From the NCBI RefSeq assembly GCF_030816895.1, contig NZ_JAUSYL010000001.1, positions 1,674,001 through 1,738,000 of the forward strand: DNA of 64,000 nucleotides, given 5' to 3'. Positions 1 through 7,786 of the stretch are shown here, one piece after another (position 1 is the first letter of the stretch; each line of letters opens with the position of its first letter). The notes below the pieces were generated by a model. The model was given only the letters and a program-made list of their open reading frames with translations. It ran no database searches and had not been told where the DNA came from. The translations under genes and the position numbers were made by a program. Origin of the DNA: Clavibacter sp. B3I6 (GTDB lineage: Bacteria > Actinomycetota > Actinomycetes > Actinomycetales > Microbacteriaceae).

Positions 1-860
1 GGCTCCAGGAGCTCGAGCATGCCGTCGTCGTCGACCGCGTGGCCGGCGAGCGCCCATCCGACGGTGTCGTGCACGTGGAAGTCCCCGACGCTCACGGAGT
101 CCGGGTCGCCGTGCGCGCGCTGCGTGGTCTCCGCCGCCGTCCAGATGCCGACGCCCGGGATTGAGCGGAGCCGTCGCGTGATCTCGTCGCTCCCCCGGCC
201 GAGCGCCAGCGTGCGCTCGAGGCCCGCCGCGGAGGTCGCGACGGCGATGAGGGTGCGCGAGCGCTTCGGATCGACGCCCGCGCGGTGCCACTCCCACGAC
301 GGGATGAGGCGCCAGCGCTCGGGCGCGGGCAGCACGCGCATCCCGGCGGGCACGGGGCCGGGGGCGGGCTCGCCGTGCGCGAGGATCAGCTGCCGCCACG
401 CCCGGCGGGCCTCGAGCCCCGTGACCTTCTGCTCGAGCACCGCGGACGCCATCGCCTCGAACACGTGGTTGGTGCGCATGAGCCGCAGCGCGGGCAGGCG
501 GCGGCGGGCGTCGCGGAGGAGCGGGTGCGCGGAGACGTCGAGGTCGGACCAGTCGTCGCCCTCGCCGAGGAGCTCCGGCACGCCCGCGATCGCCCACTCG
601 GCGCCCAGGCCCCAGGCGCGCGCCTCGACGCCGCCGTCGGAGCGCGGATCGAGCCGCAGCGACGCGCTCCCGAGCGGCGTGCGGGCGGTGCGCCAGACGC
701 CGACGCGGCGAGCGCCGGGCGGGGCCGGGTCCCAGCGGCAGGTCGGATCCGCGACGCCGCGGAACAGCGGGCGCAGCACGAGCCGGAGGTCGACCTCGCG
801 ATCGGGGAGGTAGGTGGTGCGCGCGTCGGGCGCCGTCTCCCCCGCACCGCCCTGATCCAC
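1..860 (-). CDS. DNA-3-methyladenine glycosylase-like HhH-GPD protein (partial, 3' end outside window)
   Basis: Reading the minus strand from a GTG at 860 gives an uninterrupted protein that runs off the left edge, so the C-terminus is missing. The final visible part carries the helix-hairpin-helix and glycine-rich loop of the HhH-GPD superfamily (IPGVGIWTAAET, followed by a GDFHVHD segment in which an Asp matches the usual catalytic position). AlkA-type enzymes of this superfamily remove alkylated bases from DNA in base-excision repair. The upstream half (LRLMRTNHVFEAMASAVLEQKVTG) matches the family's DNA-binding helices. An AGGGG lies just before the GTG. Substrate specificity cannot be read from the sequence. 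Confidence 0.8.
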   Translation of the reverse strand, partial: MDQGGAGETAPDARTTYLPDREVDLRLVLRPLFRGVADPTCRWDPAPPGARRVGVWRTARTPLGSASLRLDPRSDGGVEARAWGLGAEWAIAGVPELLGEGDDWSDLDVSAHPLLRDARRRLPALRLMRTNHVFEAMASAVLEQKVTGLEARRAWRQLILAHGEPAPGPVPAGMRVLPAPERWRLIPSWEWHRAGVDPKRSRTLIAVATSAAGLERTLALGRGSDEITRRLRSIPGVGIWTAAETTQRAHGDPDSVSVGDFHVHDTVGWALAGHAVDDDGMLELLE

Positions 861-904
861 CCCCTCAGGGTACGCACGGCGGCCGACCCCGCTCGCCGTG
901 CCGG

Positions 905-1171
905 GCCCGCGTCGCGGAGCTCGTGAGGAGCGCCCGCATCGCGCTCCTCACCGCCGTCGACGCGCACGGGCAGCTCGTGAGCCGCCCGCTCGCCAGCCGG
1001 GAGCGCGACGTCGACGGCGACCTGCGGTCCTCCACGCAGGACCCGAGCGACACGACCGCGGAGATCGGCGCGGACGACCGGGTGGACGTGTCGCTGCAGT
1101 CCGGCGACGGGTTCCTCTCCATCGCCGGCACCGCGGAGATCACGCGCGACCGGGCCCGCATCGACGAGCTC
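905..1171 (+). pseudogene. Remnant of a pyridoxamine 5'-phosphate oxidase-like (general stress protein 26 type) gene
   Basis: About 89 codons resemble the flavin-binding split-barrel of the general stress protein 26 family: ARIALLTAVDAHGQLVSRPL, then TQDPSDTTAEI and VSLQSGDGFLSIAGTAEITRD. The family normally starts 10-20 residues earlier with a Met and continues about 50 residues further. Here no in-frame start precedes the match, and similarity stops at DEL just before a terminator hairpin. The residues where intact members have a WFF-type segment read RSS. The frame stays open into pfkA, but the code after 1171 is the antisense of the next gene. I read it as a decayed fragment truncated at both ends. 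Confidence 0.6.
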
Positions 1172-1193
1172 CGATCCGCGCCTGCCGCGCACG

Positions 1194-1232
1194 ACGACGG
1201 CCCGGGCCTCACGAGGGGGCCCGGGCCGTCGT
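1194..1232. terminator. Hairpin terminator after the kinase gene
   Basis: A 15-bp perfect stem (ACGACGGCCCGGGCC at 1194-1208 with its complement at 1218-1232) and a 9-base loop lie just downstream of the minus-strand kinase stop at 1257. There is no T tract on either side, as is common for terminators in this lineage. Confidence 0.55.
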
Positions 1233-1256
1233 GCGGCCGGACGCGCGCCCGCGCCG

Positions 1257-1967
1257 CTAGCCGCCGCCGATCGCCTCCGGGACGCCCGCCGCCGTGCCGT
1301 CGACGACGAGGTCGGCGCGGTGGCGCGTGCCCTCGACGAGCACCGCGTTCGCGCCGTCGACGTCGCGCGCCCAGGCCGCTGCGGCGTCGGCGTCGCGCCC
1401 GCCCGCCGTGTGCCGGTCCACCAGGCGCGCGAAGCGCGCGTCGTCCGGCGTCGCGCAGTACCAGGACTCGTCGAGCTCCGCGGCGAGCCGCGCCCACGGA
1501 TCCTCGTCGACGAGCAGGTAGTTGCCCTCGAGCACGACGAGCCGGGCGGCGGGCTCCACCGGGATCGCGCCCGCGACCCCCTCGTCGACGGCCCGGTCGA
1601 AGGACGGCGCGTAGACCGCATGGTCCGTCTCGGCGCGGAGCCGCCGCACCAGGGCGAGCACGCCCCACCCGTCGAACGTGTCGATCGCGCCCTTGCGGTC
1701 GTGCCGGCCGAGCCGGTCGAGGGTGGCGTTGGCGAGGTGGAACCCGTCCATGGGCACGTGGACCGCGGTGCCCGATCCGGCGATCCCGTCGACGCGCGCC
1801 ACGAGCGCCCGCGCGAGCGTCGTCTTCCCGGCGCCCGGGCTGCCCGCGATGGCGAGCACGGCGCGACGGCCGGCGCGGACGAGGCCCAGGGCTCGGCAGG
1901 CGAGGGCGTCGAGGTCGCCGAGCGGGGCGGCTCCGGCGGGCGGTCGAGGGTCCGGGCTTCTCTCCAT
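1257..1967 (-). CDS. P-loop nucleoside/sugar kinase of the uridine kinase-like (YggC/FrcK-type) family
   Basis: This 236-residue protein has a Walker A motif (GSPGAGKTT, residues 42-50) and a downstream VPMDGFHLAN segment typical of the uridine kinase/pantothenate kinase/phosphoribulokinase superfamily, where the Asp helps bind substrate. Later blocks (VVLEGNYLLVDEDPW) match the fructose-transport kinase FrcK/YggC-like branch rather than true Udk. The likely activity is ATP-dependent phosphorylation of a small hydroxylated metabolite in the cytoplasm. The substrate is unknown. It is divergent from pfkA with only 38 bases between the starts, so the two probably share a compact promoter region. 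Confidence 0.75.
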   Translation of the reverse strand: MERSPDPRPPAGAAPLGDLDALACRALGLVRAGRRAVLAIAGSPGAGKTTLARALVARVDGIAGSGTAVHVPMDGFHLANATLDRLGRHDRKGAIDTFDGWGVLALVRRLRAETDHAVYAPSFDRAVDEGVAGAIPVEPAARLVVLEGNYLLVDEDPWARLAAELDESWYCATPDDARFARLVDRHTAGGRDADAAAAWARDVDGANAVLVEGTRHRADLVVDGTAAGVPEAIGGG

Positions 1968-2005
1968 CCGACCAGTCTCGCGGGGCCGTGCCCCATGATG
2001 GTCCT

Positions 2006-3031
2006 GTGCGCATCGGAATCCTCACCTCAGGCGGAGACTGCCCCGGACTCAACGCGGTCATCCGCGGGGCGGTGCTCAAGGGAACGACCATCCACAAGCA
2101 GGAGTTCGTGGGCTTCCGCGACGGCTGGCGGGGCGTCGTCGACGGCGACGTCATGCCGCTCGCGCGCCGCGACATCCAGGGCATCGGCAAGCAGGGCGGC
2201 ACGATCCTCGGCACCAGCCGCACGAACCCGTTCGAGGGCGACGGCGGGGTGGAGCGGATCCAGGAGAACCTCGACCGCCTCGGCATCGACGCGATCCTCG
2301 CCATCGGCGGCGAGGGCACCCTCGCGGCTGCCAAGCGCCTCACGGACGCGGGCCTCAAGATCGTCGGCGTCCCCAAGACGGTCGACAACGACCTCGACGC
2401 CACCGACTACACGTTCGGCTTCGACACCGCGGTGCAGATCGCGACCGACGCCATGGACCGCCTCCGCACCACGGGCGACTCGCACAGCCGCTGCATGGTC
2501 GCCGAGGTGATGGGCCGCCACGTCGGCTGGATCGCGCTGCACTCGGGCATGGCCGCGGGCGCGCACGCCATCCTCATCCCGGAGCAGAAGACGTCGATGG
2601 ACGAGATCATCGGCTGGGTCCGCTCGGCCTACGACCGCGGTCGCGCGCCGCTCGTCGTCGTCGCGGAGGGCTTCGTGCCCGAGCACGCGTCCGACGCGCA
2701 CGGCGAGCGCGGCCTCGACGCGTTCGGGCGTCCGCGCCTCGGCGGCATCGGCGAGCAGCTCGCGCCGATCATCGAGGAGCGCACGGGCATCGAGACCCGC
2801 GCGACGACCCTCGGCCACATCCAGCGCGGCGGCACCCCGTCGTCGTACGACCGCGTGCTCGCGACCCGCCTCGGCCTCGCCGCGGTCGACAGCGTGCGCG
2901 ACGGCCACTGGGGCCGCATGGTCGCGCTCCGCGGCACCGACATCGTGCACGTGGGCTTCGAGGAGGCGCTCGGCCGCCTCAAGACCGTGCCGCAGCAGCG
3001 CTACGACGAGGCCGCGATCCTCTTCGGCTGA
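2006..3031 (+). CDS. pfkA: 6-phosphofructokinase
   Basis: The gene encodes 341 residues from a GTG at 2006 giving VRIGILTSGGDCPGLN, the family's N-terminal phosphate-binding loop. Further signatures are GGEGTLAAA, PKTVDNDLDATDYTFGFDTA with the catalytic TVDND region, and MGRHVGWIAL for fructose-6-phosphate binding. It phosphorylates fructose 6-phosphate to the 1,6-bisphosphate in glycolysis. The glycine in GGEG fits the ATP-using form; the Lys in PKTVDND, where E. coli PfkA has Gly, is typical of actinobacterial group enzymes and leaves the phosphoryl donor to be tested. ATGATG lies just upstream but is out of frame. It is probably monocistronic. Confidence 0.93.
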   Translation: MRIGILTSGGDCPGLNAVIRGAVLKGTTIHKQEFVGFRDGWRGVVDGDVMPLARRDIQGIGKQGGTILGTSRTNPFEGDGGVERIQENLDRLGIDAILAIGGEGTLAAAKRLTDAGLKIVGVPKTVDNDLDATDYTFGFDTAVQIATDAMDRLRTTGDSHSRCMVAEVMGRHVGWIALHSGMAAGAHAILIPEQKTSMDEIIGWVRSAYDRGRAPLVVVAEGFVPEHASDAHGERGLDAFGRPRLGGIGEQLAPIIEERTGIETRATTLGHIQRGGTPSSYDRVLATRLGLAAVDSVRDGHWGRMVALRGTDIVHVGFEEALGRLKTVPQQRYDEAAILFG

Positions 3032-3101
3032 TCCCGGCCGGCCACCGCCGCCGCTCGCGCCCCGCTCGCGCCGCACGACGGCCCGGGCGTAGCGTGACGA
3101 C

Positions 3102-4127
3102 ATGACGTACCGCGCGCTCGTGGCCGAGCAGACAGTCGCCGACGACGGCACGAAGGGCATCGCGGTCGCGCTGCGCGACCTCCCCGACGCCCGGGCGACG
3201 GGCGGTGCGGACGGTCCGGGCGACGGCGAGGTCGTGCTCGACGTCCTCTTCTCGAGCGTCAACTACAAGGACGGCATGCTGCTCGGCGGCCGCCCCGGGA
3301 TCGCCCGGACCAGCCCGCTCGTGGCCGGCATCGACGCGGTCGGCACGGTCGCGGCGGGCGGATCCCCGGCCTTCTCCCGCGGCGACCTGGTGATCCTGAA
3401 CGGCGCCGGCCTCGGCGAGAGCCGCGACGGCGGGCTCGCCGAGCGCGTGCGCGTGCCCGCCGCGGCGCTCGTGCGCGTCCCCGACGGCATCTCCGCGTCC
3501 CGCGCCGCCGCCATCGGCACCGCCGGCTTCACCGCGATGCTCTCGGTGCTGGCGCTGGAGCGCGGCGGCGCCGCGCCCGGGTCCGGCGACGTGCTCGTCA
3601 CGGGCGCCGGCGGCGGGGTCGGATCCGTGGCGGTCGCGCTCCTCGCGGGCCTCGGCCACCGGGTGGTCGCGAGCACCGGCCGCGTCGCGGAGCTCGGCGA
3701 CCGGCTGCGCGCGCTCGGCGCCGCGGAGGTGATCGACCGCTCCGAGCTCGGCGAGCCCGGGCGACCGCTCCAGAGCGTCCGCTGGGCGGGCGCGGTCGAC
3801 AGCGTGGGCAGCGCCACCCTCGTCAACGTCCTCGCGCAGACCCGGTGGGGCGGCGTGGTCACGGCGGCGGGCCTCGCCCAGGGACCGGACCTGCCGGGCA
3901 CCGTGCTGCCCTTCATCCTCCGCGCCGTGACGCTCGCGGGCATCAACTCCGTGGAGGCGCCGGCCGCGCTCCGCCGCGAGGCGTGGGCGCGGCTCGCCGC
4001 CGACCTCGACCTCGCGCTCCTCGACTCCCTCACGAGCACCGTGCCGCTGGACGGCGCGATCGCGGCGGGCGAGCGGATCCTCGCGGGCGCCTCCAGCGGG
4101 CGCGTCGTGGTCGACGTCCGCGCCTGA
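3102..4127 (+). CDS. MDR-family NADPH oxidoreductase (YhdH/AcuI-like quinone or acrylyl-CoA reductase)
   Basis: The 341-residue protein belongs to the zinc-independent medium-chain dehydrogenase/reductases of the YhdH/YhfP group. The substrate-domain signature SSVNYKDGMLLGGRPG is at about residues 51-66, followed by the AGIDAVGTV block and a Rossmann glycine motif (VTGAGGGVGSVAV). The cysteines and histidines that bind catalytic zinc in alcohol dehydrogenases are absent. Enzymes of this group reduce acrylyl-CoA or quinone-like enones with NADPH; which one applies here is not shown. It starts 70 bases after pfkA and precedes the DUF1304-type gene on the same strand. Confidence 0.85.
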   Translation: MTYRALVAEQTVADDGTKGIAVALRDLPDARATGGADGPGDGEVVLDVLFSSVNYKDGMLLGGRPGIARTSPLVAGIDAVGTVAAGGSPAFSRGDLVILNGAGLGESRDGGLAERVRVPAAALVRVPDGISASRAAAIGTAGFTAMLSVLALERGGAAPGSGDVLVTGAGGGVGSVAVALLAGLGHRVVASTGRVAELGDRLRALGAAEVIDRSELGEPGRPLQSVRWAGAVDSVGSATLVNVLAQTRWGGVVTAAGLAQGPDLPGTVLPFILRAVTLAGINSVEAPAALRREAWARLAADLDLALLDSLTSTVPLDGAIAAGERILAGASSGRVVVDVRA

Positions 4128-4221
4128 CCCGCCCGCCGTCGCCGCCGCCGTGCGGCCGGTCGGGCTCACGCCCGCGCTACCCTGGGCGCGACGCGGCACC
4201 CGGCCGCCGGAGTGAGGGAAC

Positions 4222-4614
4222 ATGACCGCGGTCGCCGCCACCGGAACGATCTTCGTCACGCTCGCGGCCCTGCTGCACGTGTTCTTCTTCCTGCTCGAGA
4301 GCGTGTGGTTCGACCGTCCGTTCGCCTGGAAGCGCTTCGGCGTCGCCGACCAGGAGAAGGCGCTCGTCATCAAGCCGTGGGCCTACAACCAGGGCTTCTA
4401 CAACCTGTTCCTCGCGCTCGGCGCGGGCCTCGGCCTGATCCTCTACTTCGTCGGCAACGTCCCCGCCGGCCTCACGCTCGTCCTGTTCACGACCGCGTGC
4501 ATGGTGCTGGCGTCGATCATCATCGCGAGCACGGGCAAGAAGTACCTGCTGCCCGCGCTGATCCAGGGCGTGCCGCCGCTGCTCGGCCTCGTGTTCTTCG
4601 CCGCCGCCTCCTGA
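4222..4614 (+). CDS. DUF1304-like small integral membrane protein
   Basis: This is a 130-residue protein with four hydrophobic segments (about residues 5-25, 55-75, 80-100 and 108-129), consistent with a four-helix inner-membrane protein. The pattern of an N-terminal helix, a charged loop with WKRFGVADQEKA, and YNQGFYNLFLALG matches the DUF1304 family. No biochemical role is established for it. A GAGGGAA Shine-Dalgarno-like stretch lies before the ATG. It stands between a reductase gene and the heme oxygenase gene with no sign of a shared function. Confidence 0.8.
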   Translation: MTAVAATGTIFVTLAALLHVFFFLLESVWFDRPFAWKRFGVADQEKALVIKPWAYNQGFYNLFLALGAGLGLILYFVGNVPAGLTLVLFTTACMVLASIIIASTGKKYLLPALIQGVPPLLGLVFFAAAS

Positions 4615-4671
4615 GACCCCGCCGAGGGTCCGTCCGCGCCCGTCGCCGTGCCCTTCCGCGACCGAGGGTGA

Positions 4672-4690
4672 TGAGGTTAGGCTCACCTAC
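4672..4690 (+). promoter_or_regulatory. DtxR/IdeR-type iron box with embedded -10
   Basis: The 19-base sequence TGAGGTTAGGCTCACCTAC agrees with the actinobacterial DtxR/IdeR operator (TTAGGTTAGSCTAACCTAA) at 16 positions. It ends three bases before the heme oxygenase ATG. Inside it, TAGGCT (4678-4683) fits a TAnnnT -10 element about 10 bases from the ATG, and no Shine-Dalgarno is visible. This suggests a leaderless message repressed by iron-loaded regulator; that is an inference. Confidence 0.75.
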
Positions 4691-4693
4691 ATC

Positions 4694-5353
4694 ATGACCG
4701 TCGTCCCCCTCACCGAGGCCCTCCGCGACCGCGCCCGTCCGCGCGCCGAGGCGCAGGACGCGGACGAGTTCATGACCGCGCTCGTGACGGGCCGCGGCTG
4801 CCGCGACGACTACGTCGCCCTCGTCGCCCAGCACTACTTCATCTACCGCGCCATCGAGGCGGCGACGACGCGCATGGCGTCGGATCCGGTCGCGGCGCGC
4901 TTCATCGACCCGCACCTCACGCGCCTCCCTGCCATCGAGGCCGACCTCGACTTCCTCGTCGGGCCGGACTGGCGGGAGGTCGTCCGCCCGCTCGCGAGCA
5001 CGGCCGCCTACGTCGAGCGGATCGAGCGGGTCGCGTCCGTCTGGGTCGGCGGCTTCGTCGCGCACCACTACACGCGCTACCTCGGCGACCTGTCCGGCGG
5101 CCGCCTCCTCCGCACGCTCCTCCAGCGCCAGTTCGGCTTCGACACGAACGGCGTGGGCCTCTACCTCTTCGCGGAGATCGCGGAGCCGCGCCGCTTCTGC
5201 AGCACGTACCGCGAGGCGCTCGACCAGGTGCCGTGGGACGACGACGAGCGCGCCCGCGTCGTCGCCGAGGTCGAGCACGCGTACCGGCTCACCACCGACG
5301 TCTTCGCCGAGCTCGCCCGCGGGCGCGCCACCGCGCCGCTCCGGCGGGCCTGA
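4694..5353 (+). CDS. hmuO: Biliverdin-producing heme oxygenase family protein, proximal His missing
   Basis: The 219-residue protein matches bacterial HmuO over its whole length. It has the distal-helix signature VAHHYTRYLGDLSGG (GDLSGG at residues 131-136), the FYRAIE-like helix and the YLFAEIAEPRRFCSTYREALD region. HmuO opens heme to biliverdin, CO and free iron using O2 and electrons from a reductase. Aligning the N-terminal helix on the shared E...FM spacing puts Ala18 where HmuO has the proximal heme ligand His20. Other histidines (His47, His124, His125) remain. The DtxR/IdeR-type box at its start supports a role in iron recovery. Either another residue binds heme or the activity differs. 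Confidence 0.82.
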   Translation: MTVVPLTEALRDRARPRAEAQDADEFMTALVTGRGCRDDYVALVAQHYFIYRAIEAATTRMASDPVAARFIDPHLTRLPAIEADLDFLVGPDWREVVRPLASTAAYVERIERVASVWVGGFVAHHYTRYLGDLSGGRLLRTLLQRQFGFDTNGVGLYLFAEIAEPRRFCSTYREALDQVPWDDDERARVVAEVEHAYRLTTDVFAELARGRATAPLRRA

Positions 5354-5440
5354 CCCGCTCCCCCGGCGGCCGCCCGCCGTCCCCTCCGCGTCCACCCGCC
5401 GGGCGGATCGGGCGTCCGGGGTCGGGCATAGGCTCCGGAC

Positions 5441-6262
5441 ATGGACGGCTACGACCTCGACTTCCTGCCCATCCCGCTCCCGCTGCCCGAGGCCCCGGCC
5501 GACACGCGGCCCGTGCGGCTCGACTACCTCCACTTCACGGTGCTCATGGACACCGACCGGCGCCTCGCCGCGCTCACGGCCGTGAACATCGACGGCGCGC
5601 GGCTCGTCGACGTGGAGCGCTCCGACGACTGGCACCTGGATCCGCGCCTCCCGGAGGACCAGCAGTGCGGCCCCGAGCTGTACGCGCGCAACGACATCGA
5701 CCGCGGGCACCTCGTGCGGCGGCGGGATCCCGTGTGGGGCGAGATCGCGGAGGCCGCGCGGGCGAGCGCCGACACCTTCGCGTACACCAACGCGGCCCCG
5801 CAGGCGGCGGACTTCAACCAGTCCAAGGAGCTGTGGCTCGGCCTCGAGGACTACGTGCTCGGGAACGCCGACCTCGGCGACCGGCGCCTGACCGTGTTCA
5901 CCGGGCCGGTCCTCTCGGCCGACGACCCCGTGTACCGCGGGGTGCGGATCCCGCTGATGTTCTGGAAGATCGCGGCCTGGGTGTCGGACGGCTCCCTGGC
6001 GGCCACGGCCTACCTGCTCGACCAGGCGCCGGAGCTCGGCGACCTCGAGCGGGAGCCCGCCGTGGCGGACGCACCGGAGCTCGGGCCGTTCCGCACGTTC
6101 CAGGTGGCCGTGGCGGAGATCGGCGCGCTCACCGGCTTCGACGTGACGCAGCTCGCGGCGGCCGACCGGCTCGGCGTCCCCGCGACCGCGCGTCCCGGCA
6201 CGCCCCACGACGGCCGCGACGGCTGGGTCGAGCTGGAGCGGTACGCGGCGATCACGCTCTGA
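5441..6262 (+). CDS. DNA/RNA non-specific endonuclease (NUC1/Serratia nuclease family)
   Basis: This 273-residue protein contains the DRGH active-site motif (residues 87-90, with the general-base His at 90) and a following TNAAPQAADFNQ block whose Asn residues match the metal-binding Asn of the Serratia nuclease family. The later FTGPVL and IPLMFWK segments are also typical. The family cuts single- and double-stranded DNA and RNA with a Mg2+ ion. The N-terminus (MDGYDLDFLPIPLPLP) has no signal peptide or membrane segment, so secretion is not evident, and there is no adjacent candidate inhibitor gene. A bidirectional terminator follows. Confidence 0.88.
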   Translation: MDGYDLDFLPIPLPLPEAPADTRPVRLDYLHFTVLMDTDRRLAALTAVNIDGARLVDVERSDDWHLDPRLPEDQQCGPELYARNDIDRGHLVRRRDPVWGEIAEAARASADTFAYTNAAPQAADFNQSKELWLGLEDYVLGNADLGDRRLTVFTGPVLSADDPVYRGVRIPLMFWKIAAWVSDGSLAATAYLLDQAPELGDLEREPAVADAPELGPFRTFQVAVAEIGALTGFDVTQLAAADRLGVPATARPGTPHDGRDGWVELERYAAITL

Positions 6263-6288
6263 GCCCGCGGAGGCGCGCGAGCGCCTCC

Positions 6289-6334
6289 CGCACGACGAGG
6301 GGCCCGGCCGCTCGGCCGGGCCCCTCGTCGTGCG
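6289..6334. terminator. Bidirectional hairpin terminator between the nuclease and hemL
   Basis: A perfect 22-bp stem (6289-6310 with 6313-6334; core GACGAGGGGCCCGGCC) with a two-base loop lies between two convergent genes. It has no T run but can act on both strands. Confidence 0.75.
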
Positions 6335-6342
6335 CGGGCGGG

Positions 6343-7710
6343 CTACGCCGGCGGGGTCGCCGCGGCGGCCGCGCGGGCGGCGGCCGGGAGGGCGCGGATC
6401 ACGCGCTCGAGTGACGCCTCGTCCATCGCGGCCGAGACGAACCACGCCTCGAACACGGACGGCGGCAGGCTCACGCCCTGGTCGAGCATCGCGTGGAAGA
6501 AGGCCGGGTAGCGCCACGTCTCCTGCGCCTGCACGGTCGCGTAGTCGACGATCCCGCGCTCCGGCGGCGTGCCGAAGGTGAAGCTGAAGAGGCTGCCGGC
6601 GCGCTGCACCGAGTAGGCGAGGCCCGCGCGGTCGAAGGCGAGCTCGACGGCGTAGATGAGGATGTCGGCCGCGATGTCGAGCGCGCGGTACACGTCGGCG
6701 TCCGCGAGGCGGAGCGTGGTGAGGCCCGCGGCGACCGCGACCGGGTTCCCGGACAGGGTGCCCGCCTGGTAGACGGGACCGAGGGGCGCGAGGTGGTCCA
6801 TCACGTCGGCCCGGCCGCCGAGGGCGGCGACGGGGAGGCCGCCGCCGATGACCTTGCCGTAGGTGACGAGGTCGGGCGTCCACGCGTCGGGGTGGTCGGC
6901 CGCGAGGCCGGCGTTGTCGAGGCCCCAGTAGCCGGCGGGGTGCACGCGGAAGCCCGTGAGCACCTCGTCCGAGATGAGCAGGGACCCGTTGCCCTGCGCG
7001 ATGCGCGCGAGCTCGGCCGTGAAGCCGGGCAGCGGCGGCACGACGCCCATGTTCGCGGCGGCGGCCTCGGTGATCACGGCGGCGATGCGCGGACCGTGCT
7101 CGGCGAACACCGCGCGCACGGCGTCGAGGTCGTTGTAGGGCACCACGATCGTCTGCGCGGCGATGGCCTCGGGGATGCCCGCGGAGCCCGGCAGCGCGAG
7201 CGTCGCGACGCCCGAGCCGGCCTCGGCGAGGAGGCTGTCGGAGTGGCCGTGGTAGTGGCCGGCGAACTTCACGAGGAGGTCGCGGCCCGTGTACCCGCGG
7301 GCGAGGCGGATCGCCGTCATGGTGGCCTCGGTGCCGGTGGACACGAGGCGGAGCTTCTCGACGGGGCGCCGGTCCGGGGCTCCGTCGACGCCGGCGACGC
7401 GCACGCGCTCGGTGACGAGCTCGGCGAGCTCCGTCTCCGCGGGGGTGGTCGCGCCGAAGCCGAGGCCGAGGGCGGCGGCGTCCTGCACGGCCCGCACGAC
7501 CTCCGGGCGGGCGTGGCCGAGGATCGCGGGGCCCCACGAGTTGACGAGGTCGACGTACTCGACGCCGTCCGCGTCGGTCACGTAGGGGCCGGCGGCCCGC
7601 ACCATCATGCGCGGCGTGCCGCCGACGGAGCCGAACGCCCGGACGGGCGAGTTCACGCCGCCGGGGATGACGTCGCGTGCGCGGTCGAAGAGGTCCTGGG
7701 AGTGGGTCAC
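6343..7710 (-). CDS. hemL: Glutamate-1-semialdehyde 2,1-aminomutase
   Basis: The 455-residue protein is a class III PLP enzyme with VIPGGVNSPVRAFGSVGGTP at its N-terminus, the STGTEATMTAIRLARG cofactor-phosphate site, and the PLP lysine in TYGKVIGGG (Lys286). It converts glutamate-1-semialdehyde to 5-aminolevulinate, the second step of the C5 heme route. It begins with GTG at 7710, preceded by GAAGGA. It lies 76 bases after hemB on the same strand and is probably the last gene of the hemQ-hemH-hemC-hemD-hemB-hemL operon. Confidence 0.96.
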   Translation of the reverse strand: MTHSQDLFDRARDVIPGGVNSPVRAFGSVGGTPRMMVRAAGPYVTDADGVEYVDLVNSWGPAILGHARPEVVRAVQDAAALGLGFGATTPAETELAELVTERVRVAGVDGAPDRRPVEKLRLVSTGTEATMTAIRLARGYTGRDLLVKFAGHYHGHSDSLLAEAGSGVATLALPGSAGIPEAIAAQTIVVPYNDLDAVRAVFAEHGPRIAAVITEAAAANMGVVPPLPGFTAELARIAQGNGSLLISDEVLTGFRVHPAGYWGLDNAGLAADHPDAWTPDLVTYGKVIGGGLPVAALGGRADVMDHLAPLGPVYQAGTLSGNPVAVAAGLTTLRLADADVYRALDIAADILIYAVELAFDRAGLAYSVQRAGSLFSFTFGTPPERGIVDYATVQAQETWRYPAFFHAMLDQGVSLPPSVFEAWFVSAAMDEASLERVIRALPAAARAAAAATPPA

Positions 7711-7786
7711 GGTGAGTCCTTCGGTGCCGGGCGCCGATGCGCTCGGGTGCTGCGGGCCGGACGGGGTCCGGCGGGGACGGGGAGGG

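Noticed and set aside
386..1996. Long minus-strand frame across the glycosylase and kinase genes
   Set aside because: Arg/Ser/Pro-rich translation without family similarity; antisense or shifted reading of genes with clear homology.
923..3031. One 702-residue protein joining the oxidase remnant to pfkA
   Set aside because: Residues between the remnant and pfkA are the antisense of the kinase gene and contain a terminator; pfkA has its own start at 2006.
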